Of a DNA stretch of 64,000 bases, positions 42,747 through 50,910 are shown piece by piece. A model generated the notes under the pieces. The model was not told the origin of the DNA and ran no database searches. It saw only the letters and a program-made list of their open reading frames with translations. The first letter of the stretch is position 1, and the number at the start of each line of letters is the position of its first letter. The DNA lies in the NCBI RefSeq assembly GCF_020447315.1, contig NZ_JAJADQ010000010.1, forward strand, positions 1 to 64,000. Direction: 5' to 3'. The stretch comes from Hymenobacter nitidus. Lineage in GTDB: Bacteria > Bacteroidota > Bacteroidia > Cytophagales > Hymenobacteraceae. Made by a program: the position numbers and the translations under genes.

Positions 42747-43727
42747 CTAGTCTTTGTAGATACCCACGTAGAGCGAGCCATCGGAGCTGAGGCTGGCGCG
42801 GTACATACCGTCGGAGTTGAAAGGCAGCGCAATCTGGCCGGTGCCGTCGACGGCCACTAGGCCACCCTCGCCCCCAACCGGCGCCAGCTTATCGTGGACC
42901 ACAACGCGGCAGGCTTCGGCCAGGCTCAGGCCACGGTATTCCATCAGGCAGGAAATGTCGTGGGCCACAACGGCGCGCAGAAAAAACTCGCCGTGGCCGG
43001 TGCAGCTGATGGCGCAGGTGCGGTTGTCGGCAAATGTGCCCGAGCCGATGATGGGCGAGTCGCCGATGCGGGAGTAACGCTTGTTGGTCATGCCGCCGGT
43101 GCTGGTGGCGGCGGCCAGGTTGCCGTGCTGGTCACGGGCAACGGCGCCCACGGTGCCCATCTTTTTCTTCGGGTCCTCATCCACGAAAGCCACGGGCTCT
43201 TCCAGCGGGGCCTTCGCGGCTTCGCTGTGGTCGAGGCGCATGCGGCCTTCAGCCAGGGCTTCCTGCAGCTGCTCGAAGCGGTGCTGGGTGAAAAAATACT
43301 CCTTAGGCTGCATGGCCAGACCAAACTCGCGGGCCAGCTCCTCGTTGCCGGGATAAGCCAGCAATACGTGTTCGGTTTTGTCCATCACCAGGCGGGCGGC
43401 CCGAATCGGGTTCTGAATGTGGCGGGCCCCGGTGACTGCGCCGGCCGCGCGGTGGCGGCCATCCATCAGGGAAGCATCCATTTCGTGGTGGCCTTCGTGG
43501 GTGAACACTGCGCCGCGCCCGGCATTAAACAGCGGGCAGTCTTCGAGGCTGATGACGGCTGCTTCTACCGCGTCGAGGGCCACGCCGCCGTGACGCAGCA
43601 CGTCATAGCCGGTTTCGAGGGCTTCCTGCAGCGCCCGCCGGTAGTTTTGCTCGGCTTCAGCCGTCATCAGGGTGCGCGAGATGGTACCGGCACCGCCGTG
43701 CAAGGCTAAAGCAAAAGGAAACTCCAT
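42747..43727 (-). CDS. Isoaspartyl peptidase/L-asparaginase (Ntn hydrolase)
   Basis: A 326-residue proenzyme cleaved into two subunits. The autocatalytic Thr192 sits in KMGTVGAVARD, and the N-terminal LHGGAG is conserved. Members hydrolyse beta-aspartyl dipeptides, including beta-Asp-Arg, the product of cyanophycinase. The ATG at 43727 is preferred over 43772. A -7 element TATCTTTG lies at 43770-43777. It converges with cphB over a strong terminator. Confidence 0.92.
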   Translation of the reverse strand: MEFPFALALHGGAGTISRTLMTAEAEQNYRRALQEALETGYDVLRHGGVALDAVEAAVISLEDCPLFNAGRGAVFTHEGHHEMDASLMDGRHRAAGAVTGARHIQNPIRAARLVMDKTEHVLLAYPGNEELAREFGLAMQPKEYFFTQHRFEQLQEALAEGRMRLDHSEAAKAPLEEPVAFVDEDPKKKMGTVGAVARDQHGNLAAATSTGGMTNKRYSRIGDSPIIGSGTFADNRTCAISCTGHGEFFLRAVVAHDISCLMEYRGLSLAEACRVVVHDKLAPVGGEGGLVAVDGTGQIALPFNSDGMYRASLSSDGSLYVGIYKD

Positions 43728-43769
43728 AATAGTTGGGCTGTTTAGAGGGCTGAGGACAAGATCGAAAGG

Positions 43770-43777
43770 CAAAGATA
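43770..43777 (-). promoter_or_regulatory. -7 promoter element (TATCTTTG) for the isoaspartyl peptidase gene
   Basis: Minus-strand TATCTTTG, 43 bp before the ATG at 43727. Confidence 0.45.
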
Positions 43778-43876
43778 CGCAGCTGAACGGTCCGGATTTT
43801 GGCCGGGCCGGATAGCCATACCGCGTTTTTTTTCGTACGTTTGAACTACCGATTTCCCCACTTAACTATTTTTTTT

Positions 43877-44299
43877 ATGGCTTACGACGCTACCGGCCGC
43901 CTGCACGAGATTTTTGACGAACAGCAGGTGAGTGAGAAATTCCGCAAGCGCGAATTTGTGCTGGAAGTTCAGGATGGCCAGTACCCTGAGCATATCAAGT
44001 TCCAGTTGGTTCAAGATAAAACGGCCCTCATCGACTCCTACAAAGTAGGCGACGAGGTGAAAGTTACCTTCAACCTGCGTGGCCGCGGCTTCAACAAAAA
44101 CGGCCAGATGCTGTACTTCACCAACCTGGAAGCCTGGAAAATCGAGGCTGGCACGGGCGGTGGTGCTCCCGCTGGCGGTGGCTACAATCAGCAGGCGGCT
44201 CCCCGCGCTGCAGCCCCGGCCCAAAACCAGAACCCCAACCTGCGTGCGGCCCCCGCGGCGCCTATCGCCGGCGACGACGACAACGACCTGCCCTTCTAA
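43877..44299 (+). CDS. DUF3127 protein with SSB-like acidic C-terminal tail
   Basis: A 140-residue protein. Residues 1-95 are a compact beta-rich OB-like domain typical of DUF3127 in Bacteroidota (RLHEIFDEQQVSEKFRKREF, VKVTFNLRGRGF). A Gly/Ala/Pro-rich linker leads to the acidic tip DDDNDLPF, very similar to the SSB C-terminal peptide that recruits DNA-repair proteins. No signal peptide. A role in DNA binding or repair is inferred from the fold and tail. ATG at 43877. Confidence 0.8.
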   Translation: MAYDATGRLHEIFDEQQVSEKFRKREFVLEVQDGQYPEHIKFQLVQDKTALIDSYKVGDEVKVTFNLRGRGFNKNGQMLYFTNLEAWKIEAGTGGGAPAGGGYNQQAAPRAAAPAQNQNPNLRAAPAAPIAGDDDNDLPF

Positions 44300-44331
44300 G
44301 GCTGACCAACTCAGGCATTCGCCTTGAGCTG

Positions 44332-44379
44332 CAAAAACGGAAGCTGATGCTCTCTTGGGGGCTTCGGCTTCCGTTTTTG
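44332..44379 (+). terminator. Terminator after the DUF3127 gene
   Basis: CAAAAACGGAAGC at 44332-44344 pairs perfectly with GCTTCCGTTTTTG at 44367-44379. Confidence 0.75.
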
Positions 44380-44537
44380 CGTGTTCGGGGCCTGGCACCT
44401 TTCCCGTTGCCAGGCCCGCCCGCTCATCAATCGATAAAAAGTAATACTTCCCGGTATCCTTTTATCGTTTACCCACAAGCCAGCCTCCCCTAGAGAGTGC
44501 CTGGCATCCGCTTTTTTCTGCCTCCTTCTGCCCGCTC

Positions 44538-45413
44538 ATGGCCGCGCCTGCTGATTCACAACGACTTGATGGAAAAACAGTACTCATCACCGGCGCTTCG
44601 GGCGGGATTGGGCAGATAACGGCCCGCGAGCTGGCGCGGCGCGGCGCCCACCTGCTGCTGGTGTGCCGCAGCCCGGAGCGCGCCGAGCAAACCAAAGCCC
44701 TGATTCGGCAGACGAGCCCCGACAGTGAGCCCGATATTCTGCTCTGCGACTTGTCGGTACTGGCGCAGGTGCGCGAGCTGGCGGCTGAGGTTACGCGCCG
44801 CTACCCGAAGCTGGATGTGCTGATTAACAACGCCGGTATTATGCCCGGTCCGCTGACCATTACCGAAGAGGGCCATGAGCTGAGCTGGGTAACCAACCAC
44901 CTGGCGCCGTTTCTGCTGACCAACCTGCTGCTGCCCCTGCTGGAAGCGGCCGGCGCGGCCCGCATTATCAATGTAGCGTCGGAGGCCCATTGGCTGGGCG
45001 AGATTGAGCCGGCGCAGAATTTTCGCAACGACCGGGAAAAGTACAGCCCCTTCACGGCGTACTGCGACTCGAAGCTGGCCAACATTCTATTTACCAATGA
45101 GCTGGCCCACCGCCTGGAGCTGACCGGCATTACGGCCAACTGTCTGCACCCCGGCATTGTGGATACCGGCCTGGTGAACCCGCGCAGCTCGCGGCTGCTA
45201 AAGCTGATGTGGCTGCTGGCCCGCCCCCTGATGGTAAAGCCGGAAGCCGGGGCTCAAACCAGTATCTACCTGGCCACCGACCCCAGCGTGGCTACCATCA
45301 GCGGCCGTTATTTTAAGAACAACAAGCCGGCCCGCAGCTCGGGCACGGCCCGCAACCGCGCCGAGGCCAGCCGCCTATGGCGTATTTCGGAAGAGGAAGC
45401 GGGCCTGGAGTAA
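44538..45413 (+). CDS. SDR-family oxidoreductase (retinol-dehydrogenase-like)
   Basis: A 291-residue short-chain dehydrogenase: TGASGGIG coenzyme motif, NNAGI, and YCDSK as the catalytic Tyr/Lys pair. The C-terminal extension and overall pattern resemble retinol-dehydrogenase-like SDRs, but the substrate is unknown. ATG at 44538. No neighbour suggests a pathway. Confidence 0.85.
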   Translation: MAAPADSQRLDGKTVLITGASGGIGQITARELARRGAHLLLVCRSPERAEQTKALIRQTSPDSEPDILLCDLSVLAQVRELAAEVTRRYPKLDVLINNAGIMPGPLTITEEGHELSWVTNHLAPFLLTNLLLPLLEAAGAARIINVASEAHWLGEIEPAQNFRNDREKYSPFTAYCDSKLANILFTNELAHRLELTGITANCLHPGIVDTGLVNPRSSRLLKLMWLLARPLMVKPEAGAQTSIYLATDPSVATISGRYFKNNKPARSSGTARNRAEASRLWRISEEEAGLE

Positions 45414-45487
45414 CTTCCCGGGCGACGGCATCCGTACCATAGCCGGGCGACCATTGCCGGGGCTTTCGTTTTTCACCTTCGGACACT

Positions 45488-46117
45488 ATGCACATGTCGG
45501 AACTGCAGCAACTCATAAAGCACGGGGAAGGTGAGCGGCTTGAATTCAAGAAGAAGACCACGCACCCCACCCGCATTTCCCGCACCCTGACCTCGCTGGC
45601 CAACACCCACGGCGGGCACGTGCTGGTGGGCGTGGAGGATGATGGCCGCATTGTGGGCGTGCGCGACGCGGAAGAGGAAAAGTACGTGCTGCGCCTGGCC
45701 GCCGAGCAGTACATCGACCCACCGATTGAGCTGCACTTTGCCGAAGTAGAGGAAGACGGCCGCGTGGTACTCATCGTGACGGTGCCCGAAAGCCGCCACA
45801 AGCCGCACCGGGCCCAGATAGCCGAGGGCGACTGGCGGGGCTACGTGCGCGTGCGCGATGAGAGCGTGCAAACCAGCGGCCTGACCGAGAAGCTGCTGGA
45901 ACGCCAGGAGCCGCAGCAGTTCGAGAAAATCCCGCTCAACCGCCACGAGCTGGCCGTGCTGGACTATCTGCGCAAGCATCCGCGCATTACGCTGGGCCAG
46001 TACATGCGGCTGGGCAACCTGGGCAAGCGCCGCGCCTACCAGACGCTGATTAAGCTGGTGCTGCACGGCTACATCCGCCACCACGACAAGGAGAAAGAAC
46101 CCTACTACACGCTGTAG
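45488..46117 (+). CDS. AlbA_2 (Schlafen-like) domain protein with winged-helix-like end
   Basis: A 209-residue protein. ERLEFKKKT near the N-terminus and LANTHGGHVLVGVEDDG are hallmarks of the AlbA_2/divergent-AAA (Schlafen) domain that binds nucleic acid or nucleotide. The last 70 residues (ELAVLDYLRKHPRITLGQYM) look like a winged HTH. Such proteins are often regulators, sometimes in defence contexts, but no defence genes are adjacent. ATG at 45488, with a second at 45494. Confidence 0.8.
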   Translation: MHMSELQQLIKHGEGERLEFKKKTTHPTRISRTLTSLANTHGGHVLVGVEDDGRIVGVRDAEEEKYVLRLAAEQYIDPPIELHFAEVEEDGRVVLIVTVPESRHKPHRAQIAEGDWRGYVRVRDESVQTSGLTEKLLERQEPQQFEKIPLNRHELAVLDYLRKHPRITLGQYMRLGNLGKRRAYQTLIKLVLHGYIRHHDKEKEPYYTL

Positions 46118-46136
46118 CAACCCACCTTTGCAGCGC

Positions 46137-46176
46137 AAAAATCCCCGCTGCCTCCGAAAGAAGCAGCGGGGATTTT
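46137..46176. terminator. Bidirectional terminator
   Basis: AAAAATCCCCGCTGC pairs with GCAGCGGGGATTTT between 46137 and 46176, between the AlbA_2 gene and a converging small ORF. Confidence 0.85.
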
Positions 46177-46206
46177 CGCGTGGTACTAGCAAACGCGCAG
46201 TGGAGC

Positions 46207-46323
46207 TTATTCGCTGCTGCTGTTCTTGGCGCGTTTCTTTTCGTCCTTGGCCGCCTTTTTCTCCTTGGTGGTTTTGGCAGGCTCCTTTTTCTTCTCTTTG
46301 CGGGGTTCTTGTGCTTTAGCCAT
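46207..46323 (-). CDS. Tiny lysine-rich basic protein
   Basis: A 38-residue ORF: MAKAQEPRKEKKKEPAKTTK and a Lys/Ala-rich end with NSSSE. The start codon ATG lies at 46321-46323 and the stop TAA at 46207-46209. Short Lys-rich peptides that begin MAK.QE.RKE are, as far as I recall, widespread as hypothetical proteins in Bacteroidota. It lies just after a terminator. A nucleic-acid or ribosome-associated role is possible but only from composition. Confidence 0.55.
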   Translation of the reverse strand: MAKAQEPRKEKKKEPAKTTKEKKAAKDEKKRAKNSSSE

Positions 46324-46403
46324 GATGCAGAATGGGTTTGGGGTAGAAAGGTGTATTCAGATTCCTAACGCAATGAGGCGCGCGGGTGTTGTGTAAAAGG
46401 CCT

Positions 46404-46937
46404 TTATGCCAGCAGGGGCAAATACCGCTCCCGCAGGATGCTGTAGTGGTGTAGCTCGTGGCCGGGCACGATGAAAAGCAGGGCCCGCACGCTAGTCGGG
46501 CCGCCGTTGGCCGTCCCGACCCGTTCGAGCTGCCGGGGCGTAAACGACTGAAACAACGACAGCGTGGCAGCCCGCACCGTGCTGTACTCGTGCAGGATGT
46601 CGCTCAGGCTCCGGTCGTTGGCGCCCGACTCAGGCACGTAGTCGTCCTGCTCGTAGCCGGGCAGGTCGGTGTGGTCGTTGCGGGAGAACCGCAGGGCGCG
46701 GTAGGCAAAAATCCGCTCGGTGTCGATGATGTGGACCAGCATTTCCTTGATGGTCCACTTGCCCGGTGCGTAGGCAAAGCGGGCCTGCTCGTCGGTGAGC
46801 TGGCCCACGAGCTGGGTCAGCTGGGCGGGCAGCTCCTGCAGCATCTGCAGCGGGTCGGCTCCCTCGGGAATGTGGCGGATGTAGGTAGCGGCGTAGGGCA
46901 AAAACTGGCCCTGCACGGGCCGGGTGGTCATCGACAT
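46404..46937 (-). CDS. DinB-family protein
   Basis: A 177-residue four-helix-bundle protein. The metal site fits the DinB superfamily: His in MLVHIIDTER, and His residues in PGHELHHYSIL. Members include thiol-dependent transferases and hydrolases, many of unknown substrate. The start with M-S-M-T at 46937 is preferred over 47000. It is divergent from the YkvA gene. Confidence 0.85.
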   Translation of the reverse strand: MSMTTRPVQGQFLPYAATYIRHIPEGADPLQMLQELPAQLTQLVGQLTDEQARFAYAPGKWTIKEMLVHIIDTERIFAYRALRFSRNDHTDLPGYEQDDYVPESGANDRSLSDILHEYSTVRAATLSLFQSFTPRQLERVGTANGGPTSVRALLFIVPGHELHHYSILRERYLPLLA

Positions 46938-47030
46938 AGAACGGAGGAGCTTGGTGGCGGGGCGAAGGTAACCAACTTCCCGGCCTGGGGCTGCGTACAC
47001 GCAGCAAATCTTCTTCCTAACCTCTCTCCT

Positions 47031-47546
47031 ATGTCGTCACTCGCCGAAAAAGGATTTTCGATTTCCAAAAACGCCCTGTTCAGCGTCTTTATCAACCGCG
47101 CCGGTAAGCTGCTGGGACGCCCGTTCAAAGTGGTGCTGGTGCTCAATGAAGTAGCCAATAAGCTGGCCGACAAGAAAAGCGGCGACAACAAGTTCCGGCA
47201 GCTGCTCGACGTAATGCTGACCGTGGTGCGCATGGTAAAAAGCTACGTGGGCGGCTCCTACCGCCAGATTGAAACCCAGACGATTCTTTCCGGCCTGGGT
47301 GTGCTGCTTTACACCCTTTCGCCCCTGGATCTGGTGCCCGACTTTATTCCCGTGGTGGGTTTTCTGGACGATTTGAGCCTGATGAGCTGGTTCGTAGGCT
47401 CGTTTCAGGACGAGATTACCAAGTTCCGGGAGTGGGAACGGACCCACGCTATTGAAGCCGGTGAGGCGGTGAAGGACGTGCCCGCGGCCGTAGCCGTCGA
47501 CACGGACAAAGCCACGCCCGCCGTGGCCGAGCTGGGCCATTCGTAG
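47031..47546 (+). CDS. YkvA/DUF1232-family membrane protein
   Basis: A 171-residue protein. The DUF1232 core (about 90-130) has the motif YTLSPLDLVPDFIPVVG and FLDDLSLM in two hydrophobic segments, typical of the YkvA family. The acidic C-terminal tail is variable. ATG at 47031. Function unknown; it is predicted to be a small inner-membrane protein. Confidence 0.85.
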   Translation: MSSLAEKGFSISKNALFSVFINRAGKLLGRPFKVVLVLNEVANKLADKKSGDNKFRQLLDVMLTVVRMVKSYVGGSYRQIETQTILSGLGVLLYTLSPLDLVPDFIPVVGFLDDLSLMSWFVGSFQDEITKFREWERTHAIEAGEAVKDVPAAVAVDTDKATPAVAELGHS

Positions 47547-47709
47547 CAGCCGGCTCCACATGTAGCATACTTCCCGAACCCCGGCGCCGTGCGTCGGGGT
47601 TTCTTTTTTGGTGACTTTGCTCAGTAGCTTCTGCTCACCGAAAAACTGCGAAATTTGTGCCGGCCGCGCTACGGCGGCTTATTCCTTTCCGCTCACCCAC
47701 TCCACCTCT

Positions 47710-49968
47710 ATGCGCCTTACTTCCCGGCTGGCTCTGCTGGCCCTTACTCTCCTTTCCTGCCTGCCGGCCCGCGCCGACGAAGGCATGTGGCTGCCGCTGC
47801 TGCTCAAGCAGCTCAACGAGGCCGACATGCAAAGCAAAGGCCTCAAGCTCACCGCCGAGCAGATTTACAGCGTGAACCAGGGCAGCCTGAAAGACGCCGT
47901 GGTGCAGTTTGGCGGCGGGTGCACCGGCGAAATTATTTCCGACCAGGGCCTGCTGCTGACCAACCACCACTGCGGCTACGGCCAGATTCAGCAGCATTCG
48001 TCGGTGGAGAAAGACTACCTCACCAACGGCTACTGGGCCATGAACCGGGACCAGGAGCTGCCCAACCCGGGCCTGACGGCCACCTTCATTGTGCGCATGG
48101 AAGATGTGACCAGCCAGGTGCTGGCCGGTGTGCCCACGAGCAACATCACCGAGGCCGACCGCGAAAAGCTGGTGCAGGGCAACATTGCCCGCGTGGCCCA
48201 GGCCGCCGTGCAAGGCACGCACTACCAGTCGTTTATTCGGCCTTTTTACAACGGCAACGAGTACTACATGTTCGTCACGGAGGTGTTTGAGGACATCCGC
48301 CTAGTGGGTGCGCCCCCGAGCAGCATCGGTAAGTTTGGTGGCGACACCGACAACTGGGCCTGGCCCCGCCACACCGGCGACTTTTCGATCTTCCGCATCT
48401 ACGCCGGCCCCGACAACAAGCCCGCCGCGTATTCCAAGGACAACAAGCCCTTCAAGCCGCGCCACCACCTGCCCATTTCCCTCAACGGCATCAAGCCCGG
48501 CGACTTCACGTTGGTATTCGGCTTTCCCGGTCGCACCAACGAATACCTCACTTCCTGGGGCGTGGATGAGGTATACTCCCTGTCGAACCCGGCCAAGATA
48601 AAGGTGCGCGACGCCAAGCTGCGTATCCTGGACCAGGACATGAAGGCCTCCGACAAAGTGCGGATTCAGTACGCAGCCAAGTACGCCGGCATTGCCAACT
48701 ACTGGAAAAAGTGGATTGGCGAAACCCGGGGCCTAAAAAAGCTCGACGCCGTGACCCGCAAGCAGGAGCAGGAAGCCAAGTTTACGCAGTGGGCCCAAGC
48801 CGGCACCGAAGCCCAGAAAGCGGCCTATGGCCCATTGCTGCCCCAGCTGGAGAAAAACTACCGGGCCGTGCGCGACTACACTCTGGCCCGCGACTACGTA
48901 ACCGAAGCTGCCCTGGGCGTGGAGCTGCTGGCGTATGCCAACAGCCTGCTGCCGCTGGTAGATATGGTAGAGAAAAAAGCCTCGGCCGAGGAGTTGGCCA
49001 CCGCCGTAGCCCGGGCCAAAAAGGGCGTAGCCGGCTTCTTCCGCAACTACACCGCCGCCACCGACCAGAAGGTGGCCACGGCGCTGCTGCCCCTCTACGC
49101 GGAAGGTACGCCCACGGCCCTGCTGCCGGCCTACGTGAAGAACCTGCAGAAGCAATACCCCGGTAAAACGGGCTGGGCCACCTACGTTAACTCTCTCTAC
49201 AGCAAGTCGAAGCTCACGAGTGAAGCCAGTGCCCAGGCCGTGCTCGATGAAGTAGCCAAAGGCAACGTGCGCGCCCTCGCCGACGACCCCGCCGCCCAGT
49301 TGGCCTCGGCCATCATCACGAACTACCGCGCGGCTATTCTGCCGACGTATACCACGCACACCGACCAGATTGCCCTGCTGCAGCGCACCTACGTGGCCGG
49401 CCTGCGCCAGATGCAAACCGACCGGAAGTTCTACCCCGATGCCAACTCGACCCTGCGCGTGGCCTACGGCCAGGTAGCCACCTACGAGCCTGCCGACGGC
49501 GTGAAGTACGACTACTACACTACCCTCGACGGCATCATGGAAAAAGCCGACCCCACCAACCCCGACTTTGAGGTGCCGGCCCGCCTGGTAGAGCTCTACA
49601 ATACCAAGGATTACGGCCCCTATGCCCTGAACGGCACGGTGCCCGTGGCCTTTATTGCCACCAACCACACCACCGGCGGCAACTCCGGCTCGCCCGTCAT
49701 CAACGGCAGCGGCGAGCTGATTGGCACTAACTTCGACCGCAACTGGGAAGGCACTATGAGCGACATCATGTTCGACCCCGACCGGGTGCGCAACATCACG
49801 CTGGATGTGCGCTACATGCTGTTCGTGGTCGACAAATACGCCGGCGCTGGCCACCTGGTGAAGGAAATGACGCTGGTAGGCGGGCCCAACGGCACTGCGG
49901 CCCCCGAACCGAGCAAGGAAGTCAAGAAAATGAAAGTGAAGCAAAAAGCGGCCAAGGTAAAAGCCTAG
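47710..49968 (+). CDS. S46-family dipeptidyl-peptidase, DPP11-like (Asp/Glu-specific)
   Basis: A 752-residue exported serine peptidase. A signal peptide (1-22) is followed by the conserved HHCGYG (catalytic His in NHHCGY, about 86), the DTDNWAWPRHTGDF segment with the Asp, and the nucleophile in GNSGSP (Ser659). Eighteen residues after this Ser lies Arg677 in NFDRNWEG, the Arg/Gly position that separates acidic-residue-specific DPP11 (Arg) from DPP7 (Gly). It releases dipeptides N-terminally, which would feed the POT transporter. The start at 47710 is fixed by the signal peptide. Confidence 0.93.
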   Translation: MRLTSRLALLALTLLSCLPARADEGMWLPLLLKQLNEADMQSKGLKLTAEQIYSVNQGSLKDAVVQFGGGCTGEIISDQGLLLTNHHCGYGQIQQHSSVEKDYLTNGYWAMNRDQELPNPGLTATFIVRMEDVTSQVLAGVPTSNITEADREKLVQGNIARVAQAAVQGTHYQSFIRPFYNGNEYYMFVTEVFEDIRLVGAPPSSIGKFGGDTDNWAWPRHTGDFSIFRIYAGPDNKPAAYSKDNKPFKPRHHLPISLNGIKPGDFTLVFGFPGRTNEYLTSWGVDEVYSLSNPAKIKVRDAKLRILDQDMKASDKVRIQYAAKYAGIANYWKKWIGETRGLKKLDAVTRKQEQEAKFTQWAQAGTEAQKAAYGPLLPQLEKNYRAVRDYTLARDYVTEAALGVELLAYANSLLPLVDMVEKKASAEELATAVARAKKGVAGFFRNYTAATDQKVATALLPLYAEGTPTALLPAYVKNLQKQYPGKTGWATYVNSLYSKSKLTSEASAQAVLDEVAKGNVRALADDPAAQLASAIITNYRAAILPTYTTHTDQIALLQRTYVAGLRQMQTDRKFYPDANSTLRVAYGQVATYEPADGVKYDYYTTLDGIMEKADPTNPDFEVPARLVELYNTKDYGPYALNGTVPVAFIATNHTTGGNSGSPVINGSGELIGTNFDRNWEGTMSDIMFDPDRVRNITLDVRYMLFVVDKYAGAGHLVKEMTLVGGPNGTAAPEPSKEVKKMKVKQKAAKVKA

Positions 49969-49996
49969 TCCACTATTTACGGCTCACATGCTGCAA

Positions 49997-50034
49997 CGCC
50001 CGCTGGAATGTCTAATTTCCAGCGGGCGTATTAT
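49997..50034 (+). terminator. Terminator-like hairpin
   Basis: CGCCCGCTGGAA at 49997-50008 pairs with TTCCAGCGGGCG at 50017-50028, followed by TATTATTT. It separates the peptidase from the next gene. Confidence 0.7.
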
Positions 50035-50045
50035 TTCCCGGCTCC

Positions 50046-50888
50046 ATGAAAAATGTATTGCGCATAGCCTTGGGCATGCTCCTGACCCAGCCGGCCTGGG
50101 CGCAAAAACCTGACCTTCACGCCATAGAGCAAAATATTCTGCAGGAAGGTTTGGCCCTTTACCGCTCCGAGCGAGCGTCCTGGGTGGCTACCGACTTGCT
50201 CATGGCCCGTAAACCAGATCTGGCCGATGTGGTCGGGTACCTGTCCTACGCCGAAGGCGACTCGTTGCGGACGGTGTTCTTTCAGCAAGCTTCCGACACG
50301 GCCCCGCTGCTGGCCCGCTATATTTTCAGCTTTCCACAAGGTGCTATTGAACCTAGGGCCGGCCGCCAGCTGAAAACCCGGCCCGCTTCTGCTACAGAGC
50401 AGAAACTCTTCACGGTTCGGCGGCACGTCATGGGAGAGCTTACGGCACATAAAGTCGCGGGTGCTCCGTATGATTTTCCGGAGAATACGCACCCCAACGT
50501 GGCTATCCTGGAGCAGGGCAATACTATCCGGGCTTATGTGCTTACGGGCCCGCAGCAAGGCGGGGTGCTCCCGATTGGCAACGATATTCTGATGCAGATA
50601 GGCCGGGATTTGCAAGTGCGCTCGGTTGAACGGCTCCATACCAGCTATCTGCCCATGAAGCTACCCGAAGGCCAGCAGGTAACTACGGGCATGCACTCCC
50701 ACCTGCCCGCTCACCCCTACATTACCGCTACCGACATCTGTTCTTTGCTGCTCTTCCAGGATGCTTTTCCCGTGCCCCGTCACCTGGTTGTTGGGCGCGA
50801 GTACGTGTCGATATTTGACGCCAGCACGCAGAGCGTCGTCATTCTTACTAAAAAGGCATACGAGAAAATGGGCCGTGACAAGAAGTAA
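50046..50888 (+). CDS. Secreted protein with JAMM-like metal motif
   Basis: A 280-residue protein with a signal peptide (residues 1-19, ending AWAQ). The C-terminal part has HSH, seven residues, then T-x-x-D (His217, His219, Thr227, Asp230), matching the JAMM/MPN pattern H-x-H-x7-S/T-x2-D of zinc deubiquitinase-like peptidases; the catalytic Glu expected upstream cannot be assigned from sequence alone. The N-terminal half has no recognised domain. Homology to known JAMM families is weak, so a metalloprotease role is a hypothesis. Confidence 0.65.
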   Translation: MKNVLRIALGMLLTQPAWAQKPDLHAIEQNILQEGLALYRSERASWVATDLLMARKPDLADVVGYLSYAEGDSLRTVFFQQASDTAPLLARYIFSFPQGAIEPRAGRQLKTRPASATEQKLFTVRRHVMGELTAHKVAGAPYDFPENTHPNVAILEQGNTIRAYVLTGPQQGGVLPIGNDILMQIGRDLQVRSVERLHTSYLPMKLPEGQQVTTGMHSHLPAHPYITATDICSLLLFQDAFPVPRHLVVGREYVSIFDASTQSVVILTKKAYEKMGRDKK

Positions 50889-50910
50889 CCGTTGCGCTAA
50901 CTCTATCCCA

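Noticed and set aside
45488..46117. AlbA_2/Schlafen-like gene as part of a defence system
   Set aside because: No nuclease, methylase or other defence gene is adjacent, and the gene stands alone.
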